This document shows, in pieces, positions 23,551 through 31,460 of a DNA stretch of 64,000 nucleotides (position 1 is its first letter; each line of letters starts with the position of its first letter). The notes under the pieces are model-generated. The model had not been told where the DNA came from. It did not search any database and saw only the letters and a program-made list of their open reading frames with translations. The stretch is taken from assembly GCA_963713965.1 (NCBI GenBank), contig OY970217.1, forward strand, positions 248,001 to 312,000, written 5' to 3'. The translations under genes were made by a program, and so were the position numbers. The DNA comes from CALAGB01 sp963713965. Its GTDB lineage: Bacteria > Chloroflexota > Chloroflexia > Thermomicrobiales > Thermomicrobiaceae.

Positions 23551-25566
23551 TCAGGCGCGTATGGCGTAGATTTTCCCGTTCATGCAACCAACAATCAGCA
23601 TTGATCCGGTCTTCGTCGGCGTGGAGACGATCGGACTGCCAACCTTGTGGCTCCAGACGATCTCTCCGCTTTCAAGGTTCAAACAGATGACGTATCCGTC
23701 GATCGTCCCGACGTAGCCGCGTCGGCCCTCAACGGTCACGCTCGACGTGATCTGTGTGGCGATCTGGTTGACCCAGCGAACCGCCCCGTCATTCAAGCCG
23801 ACCGCGTGAACCTTTCCGTCCACAGAACCCACGATCACCGCGTCTGACACGATCCTCGGTGACGCGATGACTGGTCCCTCGGTTTTGACGGTCCAGACCC
23901 GGTTACCGCTCTTGATGTCAACGGCATAGAGTCCACCGTCGTTACAGCCGACCACCGCCAATCCGTCTCGAATTGTGGGCGAAGACAGAATTTCACGACC
24001 AAGCTGGTGTCGCCAGAGCTGGCGTCCGTCGACGGCCGAAAATGCGTGGAGCGCTCCATCGTCCGAGCCGGTTACGACGATGTCATCGGCAATTGCGGCG
24101 GTGGACCGGATCGGTCCCCAGGCGCGCTGTCGCCAGAGAAGATGTCCCTGCTCGGTATCGAGACAATAGCAATATCCATCGTCTGACCCGATTATGACCG
24201 CGTCGCCATACTGCACGGCAGACGAGCGGACGGGCATTGCCGTCCGAAAGGACCACGCCGAGCGACCGGTGTGGCTATGAATGGAATACACGCAATGGTC
24301 TTCGGATCCTATGATTAGCTTGCCATCTATCCACAACGGTCGAGAGACGATGCCGCGCTGAGCGCGAAAGCGCCAGGTGATCCCCCCGTCGCGAACCTTG
24401 AAGGCGTACAGATGCTGATCGTATGACCCGATGTAGCCGAATTCGCCGGCAATCGTGGCCGTCCCACGAACTTCGTCAGCCGTCTGGATCGACCAGAGCA
24501 TGCGTTCTTCTGGCTCTTCAACGACGACCGCGTCGTCGGGCCGCTCTTCCTCAGGTTGCGAAGCCACTCCGACGTGAAAAATATCGTCGGCCGGGGCATG
24601 ATGTTCCTCGATAGATCCGGTACCTAACGACGGGTGATCGGAGCCGAGTTGTCCAATTGAACTGAGAGCCTGTTGCATCGCAGCTGCCGACGGAAACCGA
24701 TCGGCTGGTGCATAGGCGACTGCCCGCAGCACCACGCTTTCGAACTCGGCCGTCATCCTGGAGTTGATTTCTCGCGGCGGACGTTGTGCGAAGGTGAACG
24801 GAGGCTCCGTGCGCGGATCGGAGCGAGTCGAGAGATGGTGGAGCGTCGCGCCCATGGCGTAGACGTCTCCGCGTGGCTCTGAAATTCCGCGGTACTGCTC
24901 CGGCGGAGCGTAGCCTTCAGTACCGATCATCGTCCCACGTTGAAGCGGCTGGAAGGTACGAGCAATGCCGAAGTCGATCAACGAAATCGAACCGTCAGTC
25001 CTCAACATAATGTTGGATGGCTTGAGGTCGCGAAAGACGATCGGTTCTGGCTGGTGTTCGTGGAGATAGGAGAGGACGTCGAGAATCTGATCGGACCATT
25101 CGATCAGCGTCTCCTCTTCAATCGGCTCCTGCGCTCGTGAGATCACATGTTCCAGATCCTCGCCATCGATGAATTCCAGGACGAGGTAGATCAATCCGGC
25201 GCGGGCGAAGTAGTCGTAAATCTTTGGGATGGCTGGATGGCTGAGCGTCGCGAGGAGCGAGGCTTCACGCTCGAAATTTGCGAGTCTCAGCATGCGGGTC
25301 TGATGATCACGTGCTCGATCGACCATCTCCTTGATGGCGCAGAGGCGCTCAACGTGACTGAATCGGAGATCGCGCGCCACGTAGACGGTGCTCATGCCAC
25401 CATGGCCACAGACGCGCAGGATCTCATAACGGTCCTCAAGGACGGTGCCCGCCGCGAGGACGTCTTGTTCCGGCAGATCGGGTTCAACTGTGGTCACAGG
25501 TGCCGGACGTCTTACTGACTTCAAGTCACGTTTCAGACGCAGAGATCGCTCCTTCTGCGACGGCAT
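23551..25566 (-). CDS. Ser/Thr protein kinase with C-terminal PQQ-type beta-propeller
   Basis: This 671-residue protein joins a Hanks-type kinase to a propeller. The kinase has the glycine loop CGHGGMSTVY (53-62), Lys79 in CAIKEM, a catalytic loop FRDLKPSN (178-185; Phe replaces the usual His of HRD), DFG at 198-200 and YAPPEQ (219-224). After an acidic linker, residues from about 340 hold repeated blades such as VIIGSDDGYCYCLDTEQGHLLW and VVTGSDDGALHAFSAVDGRQLW. There is no membrane segment, so both halves appear cytoplasmic, unlike PASTA-type kinases. The propeller may sense a ligand or bind partners; its target is not known. Confidence 0.9.
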   Translation of the reverse strand: MPSQKERSLRLKRDLKSVRRPAPVTTVEPDLPEQDVLAAGTVLEDRYEILRVCGHGGMSTVYVARDLRFSHVERLCAIKEMVDRARDHQTRMLRLANFEREASLLATLSHPAIPKIYDYFARAGLIYLVLEFIDGEDLEHVISRAQEPIEEETLIEWSDQILDVLSYLHEHQPEPIVFRDLKPSNIMLRTDGSISLIDFGIARTFQPLQRGTMIGTEGYAPPEQYRGISEPRGDVYAMGATLHHLSTRSDPRTEPPFTFAQRPPREINSRMTAEFESVVLRAVAYAPADRFPSAAAMQQALSSIGQLGSDHPSLGTGSIEEHHAPADDIFHVGVASQPEEERPDDAVVVEEPEERMLWSIQTADEVRGTATIAGEFGYIGSYDQHLYAFKVRDGGITWRFRAQRGIVSRPLWIDGKLIIGSEDHCVYSIHSHTGRSAWSFRTAMPVRSSAVQYGDAVIIGSDDGYCYCLDTEQGHLLWRQRAWGPIRSTAAIADDIVVTGSDDGALHAFSAVDGRQLWRHQLGREILSSPTIRDGLAVVGCNDGGLYAVDIKSGNRVWTVKTEGPVIASPRIVSDAVIVGSVDGKVHAVGLNDGAVRWVNQIATQITSSVTVEGRRGYVGTIDGYVICLNLESGEIVWSHKVGSPIVSTPTKTGSMLIVGCMNGKIYAIRA

Positions 25567-25609
25567 CGTAGATCAATCGTCTATGAATGGTAAGAGAAGG
25601 GTCCTGATC

Positions 25610-25690
25610 GTCACATCCCACAGTGGTCCCAATCAGCCATGGGGAGCAACGATCGACATGTATAATCGCAGAGTGTCACGTCCCACAGTG
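25610..25690 (+). promoter_or_regulatory. lepB promoter region with a 16-bp direct repeat
   Basis: Two 16-bp copies of GTCACATCCCACAGTG (25610-25625) and GTCACGTCCCACAGTG (25675-25690) differ at one base and lie 65 bp apart. A perfect -10 TATAAT (25661-25666) sits between them with no good -35. The repeat is a candidate binding site flanking the start of transcription toward lepB. Confidence 0.45.
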
Positions 25691-25716
25691 AGCGGGACCA
25701 TGTATTCGGAGGACGA

Positions 25717-26475
25717 GTGGGAGAACTGAGATCCGGTGAGGATCTTCCCCTGGGAGCACGCAAAATTGAGGGCCCGATGAGACCCGTCTCCCTCCGGCAA
25801 GAACCAACCGTTACCGAAGGTGAAGACCAAAATTCCGTTCACGACGAATCGATCCCCAGCCAATCGGAAGCTCGCAAACGCCGAAAGTCAGCAATTCAGG
25901 AGATCATCGAAACGCTCCTGCTGGCGGTTCTCATCTTTGTCGCTGTACGCACCATCGTCCTCAACTTCCGTGTCGACGGCCAAAGCATGGAGCCAAATCT
26001 GCAGAACAGTGAGTTATTGATCGTCAACCGGCGTGCCTACGTTCACTTCAATGTCAGTTGGCTGCCGTGGGAATCTAGCTCGGCCAGCGAGTGGTATCCG
26101 TTTGGCAAGCCGTCCCGCGGGGACATCGTCGTCTTCAACCCTCCCGGAGCGCACACTGAGCCATATATCAAGCGCATCATCGGGCTGCCGGGCGAAAAGA
26201 TCTCAGTTCACGACGGCGCCGTTTACATCAATGACCAACGGCTTGAAGAAACCTACTTGACGTCACCCACCGAGTGGCGTGGCATTGCGACTGAGGATGT
26301 GACGATCCCGAAGAACTACGTCTTCGTCATGGGGGACAATCGAAATAACAGCAGTGATTCCAGAGTCTTTGGAGCGGTTCCAATCTCGTCGGTCATCGGC
26401 AAAGCGTGGATCTCGTATTGGCCGCCATCGCAAGCATCAGTCTTGTCTGACCCGTCATTCTCGCTCGACAAGTAG
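25717..26475 (+). CDS. lepB: signal peptidase I
   Basis: LepB cleaves signal peptides of exported proteins on the outer face of the membrane. An N-terminal tail of about 60 residues precedes one membrane helix (IIETLLLAVLIFVAVRTIV). The catalytic serine lies in VDGQSMEPNL and the lysine in YIKRIIGLPGE; the conserved late box is VMGDNRNNSSDSR. At 252 residues with one helix it is the Gram-positive type. The GTG start has GGAGG four bases upstream; an ATG 20 codons later is an alternative. Confidence 0.92.
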   Translation: MGELRSGEDLPLGARKIEGPMRPVSLRQEPTVTEGEDQNSVHDESIPSQSEARKRRKSAIQEIIETLLLAVLIFVAVRTIVLNFRVDGQSMEPNLQNSELLIVNRRAYVHFNVSWLPWESSSASEWYPFGKPSRGDIVVFNPPGAHTEPYIKRIIGLPGEKISVHDGAVYINDQRLEETYLTSPTEWRGIATEDVTIPKNYVFVMGDNRNNSSDSRVFGAVPISSVIGKAWISYWPPSQASVLSDPSFSLDK

Positions 26476-26603
26476 ACGGTGGCCCGAGTAATGGGCCGGT
26501 AGTAGAATCGATCAAGAGACTCTCGCCGTCCGAATCAATCGGAAGTCACCGTAGCAGAAATGGCATACATGGATCGGCAGGATGCGAGAGGAAGGTGTCC
26601 TGA

Positions 26604-27146
26604 ATGATCGAGACGGTTGTTGAAAGCATCCGTGTCAGTCTCGTGACGCAGCATCGCGTGGTGATATTGAAAGAAGTGTCAGGGGAGCGTCACCTTCCTA
26701 TTTGGATCGGCCCGTTCGAGGCCGAGGCGATCGCCATGGAGCTTCAATCGATGACTTCCGCGCGTCCGCTACCATACGACCTGATGAAGACGATCATCGG
26801 CGACATGGGCGGCATCGTGCGTCAGGTGCTCGTCACTGATCTGTCACAGGACGTCTTCTATGCGCGAATCGTCATCGATCAAGGTGGTAAATCGATCGAG
26901 ATCGATAGCCGGCCGAGCGACGCGATCGCACTCGCCGTTCGCGTGAAGGTGCCGATACTCGTCGACGAGACGGTCATGGACAAGGCGGGGGTCACGCTCG
27001 ATCAAGAGGGCGAAGACGAGGACGAAGGCATACCGGATCGCGAGCGGACCGGTGACGACGTCCCGGCGGGAACGGATCTCTCAGTCTTCAGAGATTTCAT
27101 TAACTCTCTTGACTTCGAGGACTTCGAGAAACGGCGCGACAACTGA
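26604..27146 (+). CDS. bifunctional nuclease (BFN, DUF151) domain protein
   Basis: The first about 135 residues form a BFN domain, with VVILKEVSGERHLPIWIGPFEAEAIAM and IEIDSRPSDAIALAVRVKVPI. Plant and archaeal members have been reported as DNase/RNase; bacterial roles are poorly known. The C-terminus is a strongly acidic 45-residue tail. The gene is followed after 24 bases by a CxxC protein and then by an ECF sigma factor. Between lepB and this gene is a 128-base gap with only a small inverted repeat (GGTGGCCC/GGGCCGG). Confidence 0.85.
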   Translation: MIETVVESIRVSLVTQHRVVILKEVSGERHLPIWIGPFEAEAIAMELQSMTSARPLPYDLMKTIIGDMGGIVRQVLVTDLSQDVFYARIVIDQGGKSIEIDSRPSDAIALAVRVKVPILVDETVMDKAGVTLDQEGEDEDEGIPDRERTGDDVPAGTDLSVFRDFINSLDFEDFEKRRDN

Positions 27147-27170
27147 CCTAACTTATTCTGAAGAGATGTT

Positions 27171-27515
27171 ATGGATTCCAATGAGTTTGACGTTCGACGG
27201 ACCGTGGTATCGGTCCTCGAACAATGTTCCAATTGCAAGCAGCAGTACTCACTCGATGACGCACGCGTCATCGAACGGCAGGGCGAGCTTTGGGTTCTCT
27301 CCGTGCATTGCTCGCATTGCGAGGCGCAGGCGTACGTCGCGGCGGTCGTCGATGGCGAAGGCGCTGAGGTTGACGAGATGAACCGAGCGGATGAGCCGGA
27401 TTCTGAAGGCGCGACCGAAGAGTCCGTCAGCGTCGACGACGTGCTCGATCTCCATGAGTTTCTGGACACGTTTGATGGAGATTTCGCCGCGCTCTTTCAC
27501 CGGCGTCGGCGCTGA
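27171..27515 (+). CDS. small CxxC-CxxC protein (putative zinc ribbon), unknown function
   Basis: I do not recognise the family. The 114-residue protein has two CxxC knuckles, CSNC at about residues 19-22 and CSHC at about 47-50, a spacing that would suit one zinc ribbon. The second half is acidic (ADEPDSEGATEESVSVDD) and ends in an arginine run. It starts 24 bases after the BFN gene, so the two may act together. The ATG at 27171 has only a modest ribosome site. The zinc-binding claim is inferred from the cysteine pattern. Confidence 0.7.
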   Translation: MDSNEFDVRRTVVSVLEQCSNCKQQYSLDDARVIERQGELWVLSVHCSHCEAQAYVAAVVDGEGAEVDEMNRADEPDSEGATEESVSVDDVLDLHEFLDTFDGDFAALFHRRRR

Positions 27516-27650
27516 GCCATCGACGATTCACTCAACCCTCACATTGCACAATTCGAACGTTCATCTGTTCAACATGTTGAGGGTGCGAGAAGTACTTGCC
27601 CGTGTCCGACAGCCTTCTCTGTGATGTTCAACAGTAAGGGGCAACACCTG

Positions 27651-28250
27651 GTGACAGAAAACGGCCGACATCCCGAGCAGGTTCGAGAATCCCTTCAACA
27701 GGAGGCGCTGGGCCACATCGATTCGCTGTACCGGACGGCCGTGCGCATGACGCGTAACCCCGTGGATGCCGAAGACCTCGTGCAGGAAACGTATCTCCGG
27801 GCCTTCCGTTCTATTGATCGATTCACTCCGGGCACAAATTTGCGCGCTTGGTTGTTCAAGATCATGACGAACGCATTCATCAACGAATATCGCAAACGCA
27901 CCAGGCAACCGCGGAATACGTCGTTGGATGACGTCGAAGAGTATTATGTGTACGCGCATCTGATCGATTCGGGATTTCAACCAGAATCGCGAGGTCCTGA
28001 AGAGGAAGTGCTCGCGGGCATCACCGATGAAAACGTCGTGGTCGCTTTGGAGTCTCTCTCCGACGAGTTCCGGCAGGTGGTGTTGCTGGCGGACGTTGAG
28101 GGATTTGCGTACCGTGAGATTGCGGACATCCTTGATATACCGATTGGCACCGTAATGTCTCGTTTGCACCGCGCGCGGCGGCGGCTACAAAGAATGTTGG
28201 TCGAGTCGTTCGTTGACCTCAGGCATGCAGGAGAAGCGTCCCATGGGTGA
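27651..28250 (+). CDS. ECF sigma factor
   Basis: This 199-residue sigma-70 family factor has only regions 2 and 4. Region 2 contains RNPVDAEDLVQETYLRAFRSI and TNLRAWLFKIMTNAFINEYRK; region 4 contains LSDEFRQVVLLADVEGFAYREIA and IGTVMSRLHRARRRL. The next gene encodes a zinc-type anti-sigma factor, as in SigR-RsrA and SigH pairs. I prefer the GTG at 27651, which has AAGGGG nine bases upstream; starts at 27621/27624 lack a ribosome site. It overlaps the anti-sigma gene by eight bases. Confidence 0.9.
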   Translation: MTENGRHPEQVRESLQQEALGHIDSLYRTAVRMTRNPVDAEDLVQETYLRAFRSIDRFTPGTNLRAWLFKIMTNAFINEYRKRTRQPRNTSLDDVEEYYVYAHLIDSGFQPESRGPEEEVLAGITDENVVVALESLSDEFRQVVLLADVEGFAYREIADILDIPIGTVMSRLHRARRRLQRMLVESFVDLRHAGEASHG

Positions 28251-28467
28251 TTGCAGAGAAACCCTGGACAAGCTCTACGAATATCTGGACCGTGAACTTT
28301 CGAGCCAGGAATTGGTCGAGGTGCGACAACATCTCGACGACTGTCCCCCATGCCGAGATCGGTTCCATTTTGAGGAGAATGTGTTGCGAGCGGTTCGGCG
28401 ATGCTGTCGAGACGTCTCGGCACCGCCGTCGCTGGTGGAAAAGGTCCGCAAGATCTGTAGTCAGTAA
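28243..28467 (+). CDS. zinc-type anti-sigma factor (RsrA-like)
   Basis: The 74-residue protein has the ZAS motif HLDDCPPC (H-x3-C-x2-C) plus an upstream cysteine in MGDCRETLDKLYEYLDREL, the set of ligands that binds zinc in RsrA-like proteins. There is no membrane segment, so it would be a soluble anti-sigma. In relatives, thiol oxidation releases zinc and the sigma factor. The ATG at 28243 has GGAGAAG upstream and overlaps the sigma gene (ATGGGTGA). Redox sensing is inferred from family. Confidence 0.88.
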   Translation: MGDCRETLDKLYEYLDRELSSQELVEVRQHLDDCPPCRDRFHFEENVLRAVRRCCRDVSAPPSLVEKVRKICSQ

Positions 28468-28892
28468 CCGAGACGGCGTCTCCGGATCAAATCTTCCTGG
28501 AATCGCGGTATCTCGAGTGAGATCGATGGGCACCGAAAATTGTGTTCATCGATCTTTTTATTCACCTCGCGCGCACGCTCAAAGTAGCGCTCTTCCAATC
28601 GCACCAGAATGGCCGAATCTCGTAGGTCGAATGGGTCCCTGCGATCCCGCTCCTGCTCGTACTCATGCAGTGCATCGAGCACGGTCCCCCGTTCGAAATG
28701 GATTTCCTTGCGGAGCTGGAGCCAGGTCGGAAGCACGCCCGCTTGTCGCAGCAGATGGTTCGCCAGCCAGTCCTCGCCGGACGGTTCACCATCGTCGGGA
28801 ATAGGTCGACCGTGGTTCTTCAAATTATCGAAAGCACCTGATTCTTGTGCCGTCTTGACCTTGTCGTCGATAACACGATCCCACCACCACAC
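28461..28892 (-). CDS. DUF1992 (DnaJC28-like) domain protein
   Basis: The 143-residue protein begins with a tryptophan run (WWWDRVIDDKVKTAQESGAF) followed by LKNHGRPIPDD and DWLANHLLRQAGVLPTWLQLR, the DUF1992 signature. The family shares this part with DNAJC28 but bacterial copies have no J domain and no assigned function. I use the GTG at 28892, preceded by GGGAG. Its 3' end overlaps the end of the convergent anti-sigma gene by seven bases. Confidence 0.82.
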   Translation of the reverse strand: MWWWDRVIDDKVKTAQESGAFDNLKNHGRPIPDDGEPSGEDWLANHLLRQAGVLPTWLQLRKEIHFERGTVLDALHEYEQERDRRDPFDLRDSAILVRLEERYFERAREVNKKIDEHNFRCPSISLEIPRFQEDLIRRRRLGY

Positions 28893-29022
28893 TGAGGTAC
28901 TCCCGTTGATTTCAGGACAATACGCGCGGGAACATGCAGTCTGCCCCGCGATACGACAGTGTAGCAATTCGACGATGCGGCTTGTCGTCTGCGTTTGGGC
29001 TTATTCCATGCGGAATCATGCG

Positions 29023-29060
29023 TTGTTGACCCTATACCACCTTGTTATACTGCGAGGTGG
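29023..29060 (+). promoter_or_regulatory. nuoE promoter with a palindrome over the -10
   Basis: TTGTTG (29023-29028), a 17-base spacer and an extended -10 TGTTATACT form a promoter. The -10 is enclosed by an inverted repeat CCACCT (29037-29042)/AGGTGG (29055-29060) with 12 bases between, a likely operator. The predicted start is near 29058. Confidence 0.6.
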
Positions 29061-29114
29061 GTTCCGACTCTGGGTCCATTCTTGGAGGACTCGCAGAAGC
29101 AGAGAGGCGGCGAG

Positions 29115-29657
29115 TTGGCTCATCTAGTCCAATCCGAAGAAGACATCGATCTCGAACCACTTCGTTCGATTCTCAAGCGCGATTTCACTCCAGACGGATA
29201 TCAAGAGGCTCAAGAGCTCATCCTCGGCGCGTGCCAGGAGGCTCAGATCCTCTACGGTTGGGTACCTCGCATTGCCGCTCAGGCGATCGCCGATCACCTT
29301 GGCGTGACGATCAATCGTATTTTCGGGCTGCTCACCTTCTACGCTGACTTCCGAACGGATCCCCCCGGCGAGCATGCCATGCTCCTGTGCCATGGCGCGG
29401 CATGTTACGTAATGGGCTCCGAGCGGTTGATCGAGGAAGTTCGTGACGGACAGAAGATGGGACCCGATGGTCGTACGCAGGACGGCCAGTTTTCCATTCA
29501 AGTCGTCAATGGTTGCCTCGGGGTCTGCAATCTCGCGCCGTGTGTACAGATCGATCACCACACCTACGTCGGAAATCTGACGCGCGAACGACTTGCCGAG
29601 GTGATGACGTCGATTCGCAACGGTCAATCGCCGGAGGAACTTGATGGCGTTGAATAG
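29115..29657 (+). CDS. nuoE: NADH dehydrogenase-like 24 kDa subunit (NuoE/HydC type)
   Basis: This thioredoxin-like subunit carries one [2Fe-2S] cluster; the ligands are in CHGAACYVMG (C-x4-C) and CLGVCNLAP (C-x3-C). It passes electrons to or from the NuoF subunit. The start is uncertain. I use the TTG at 29115 after GAGAGGCGGCGAG, giving 180 residues; upstream codons in frame do not resemble the family. It overlaps nuoF by 14 bases. The other NADH dehydrogenase genes are absent, so it may serve a hydrogenase, formate dehydrogenase or diaphorase rather than complex I. Confidence 0.85.
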   Translation: MAHLVQSEEDIDLEPLRSILKRDFTPDGYQEAQELILGACQEAQILYGWVPRIAAQAIADHLGVTINRIFGLLTFYADFRTDPPGEHAMLLCHGAACYVMGSERLIEEVRDGQKMGPDGRTQDGQFSIQVVNGCLGVCNLAPCVQIDHHTYVGNLTRERLAEVMTSIRNGQSPEELDGVE

Positions 29658-31374
29658 TCGAGATGATTTTGCGAAGTATGCCGAAGGCGCGTCCGATCGT
29701 TGGTCGAGACGACTAGCCGGCGAGAGTTGGTCCTTCAGTGTTGGTATCAGCGAATGCAGCCTGGCACGAGGAGCGGCCAAGACCTTCGAGCACTTGCGCC
29801 TTGCGGTGGAACAATCTGGCCTGGACGCTGAATTGAGAGAGGTCGGATGCGCAGGCTGGTGCTGGGCCGAGCCCTTCGTTGAAGTGACCGGACCGGATCA
29901 TCCTCCCGTTGTCTACATGAACATAACCACTGATCGTGTTCCGGAGCTTATTGCCACCCTCAAGCGTGGTGATGTGATGGTCGATTGGGCCATGGGTGTC
30001 CGCGCCGAAGATTCCTTCAAGGGCATTGCACCATTGAGCGAGCATCCATTCCTGAAGGGGCAGCGACGGCTCCTCTTCGAGCATGCCGGCTCGATCAACC
30101 CCGAGTCTATTGAGGACTACATTGCCGTCGGCGGGTATAGCGCCTGGATCAAGGCTCTATTCGAGATGACGCCTGACGAAGTGGTGGCCGAGGTGAAGAC
30201 CGCCAACGTTCGCGGCCGTGGCGGCGCCGGATTTCCGGCCGGCATCAAATGGGAAAGCGGACGACGCACCCAGGCGTGGCCCAAATACGTCGTGGCCAAC
30301 AGCCACGAAGGGGAGCCGAACGTCTACAAGGATCGCCGCCTGATTGAGAGCAACCCGCATCTTGTGCTCGAAGGCATCATGATTGGATGCTTCGCACTCG
30401 AGACAGCCAACGGCTACAACTATGTTGGTGGCGAGCACGTGCTGGCGATCAAGCGCTTCCGTAAGGCGGTGGAGGAAGCCTATGATCTTGGGCTTCTCGG
30501 TGAAAATATCCTCGGCACAGGCGTAACCTGTCATGTCAAGACGCGTACAGGCGGAGGCGCCTACATTTGCGGCGAAGGCTCCGCGCTCATGTACTCTCTA
30601 ATGGGTCTGCGTGGCCAACCACGCACCAAGCCGCCGCGCTCAGTCGAAGAGGGCGTCTGGCGAAGACCCACAGTCCTCAACAACACCGAAACGTATGCCT
30701 GCGTACCAAGCATCATCAATAACGGTGGCGAATGGTACGCCTCGCTCGGAACCGAAAAGAGCAAGGGCACCAAGCTGGTAACGGTGCAGGGACCAGTCGC
30801 CCGAATCGGGCTTGCGGAGGTCGAGATGGGGCTCCCACTTAAGGACCTGATCTTCGGAATTTGGGGCGGCATGAAAGAAGGCTACGCCTTCAAGGGCGTC
30901 CAGACCGGAGGGGTTTCGGCGGGACCTCTCAAGGAAGACCAGCTTGATTTGACCGTCGACTTTGATTCCATGACCGAAGCCGGTGGAATGCTCGGCTCCG
31001 GTGGATTCGTCGTGTTCGACGAAACCGTTTGCGCCGTCGATTTCGCCCGTTACTTGACGGCCTTCAATCGCTACGAGTCTTGCGCCAAATGCACACCCTG
31101 CCGGTTAGGAAATCCAGCGCTCCTCGAGATCGTCGATCGCATCCGCAACGGCGAAGCGCGAGAGGGCGAGAACGAACTGATCGAGCTCACGAGTCGGAAC
31201 GTCATCGATCTCTCTCTGTGCGGTCTCGGACAGGTGGCTCCAATGCCTCTGCTCGGGATGATGCACGCCTATCCGGACGAATTCGCGGCGCATACCGAGA
31301 ATGGCGAATGCCCAGCCGGCGTGTGTCCGATGGAGAGTCGCCCGGGCGTGTTGTCTCTCACCGGCGCGATGTAG
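29644..31374 (+). CDS. nuoF: NADH dehydrogenase-like 51 kDa flavoprotein subunit (NuoF/HydB type)
   Basis: The subunit binds NADH, FMN and iron-sulfur clusters. An N-terminal thioredoxin-like domain of about 110 residues (cysteines at 38, 69 and 73, in ISECSLARG and GCAGWCWAEP) precedes the NuoF core with VRGRGGAGFPAGIKW, GAYICGEGSALMYSL and the [4Fe-4S] site ESCAKCTPCR plus LSLCGLG. The extra N-terminal domain is typical of NAD-reducing hydrogenase and formate dehydrogenase subunits, less of complex I. The C-terminus adds ECPAGVCPM. The ATG has GGAGGA five bases upstream. No partner catalytic subunit is visible. Confidence 0.9.
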   Translation: MALNSRDDFAKYAEGASDRWSRRLAGESWSFSVGISECSLARGAAKTFEHLRLAVEQSGLDAELREVGCAGWCWAEPFVEVTGPDHPPVVYMNITTDRVPELIATLKRGDVMVDWAMGVRAEDSFKGIAPLSEHPFLKGQRRLLFEHAGSINPESIEDYIAVGGYSAWIKALFEMTPDEVVAEVKTANVRGRGGAGFPAGIKWESGRRTQAWPKYVVANSHEGEPNVYKDRRLIESNPHLVLEGIMIGCFALETANGYNYVGGEHVLAIKRFRKAVEEAYDLGLLGENILGTGVTCHVKTRTGGGAYICGEGSALMYSLMGLRGQPRTKPPRSVEEGVWRRPTVLNNTETYACVPSIINNGGEWYASLGTEKSKGTKLVTVQGPVARIGLAEVEMGLPLKDLIFGIWGGMKEGYAFKGVQTGGVSAGPLKEDQLDLTVDFDSMTEAGGMLGSGGFVVFDETVCAVDFARYLTAFNRYESCAKCTPCRLGNPALLEIVDRIRNGEAREGENELIELTSRNVIDLSLCGLGQVAPMPLLGMMHAYPDEFAAHTENGECPAGVCPMESRPGVLSLTGAM

Positions 31375-31460
31375 GTCGAACCACAGAAACCCGAATGCAG
31401 AGCGGCCCTTCCAATCAGACCGGGCCACTGTTCGTCTTGAGTCGCCGCAGTGCGTTACAA

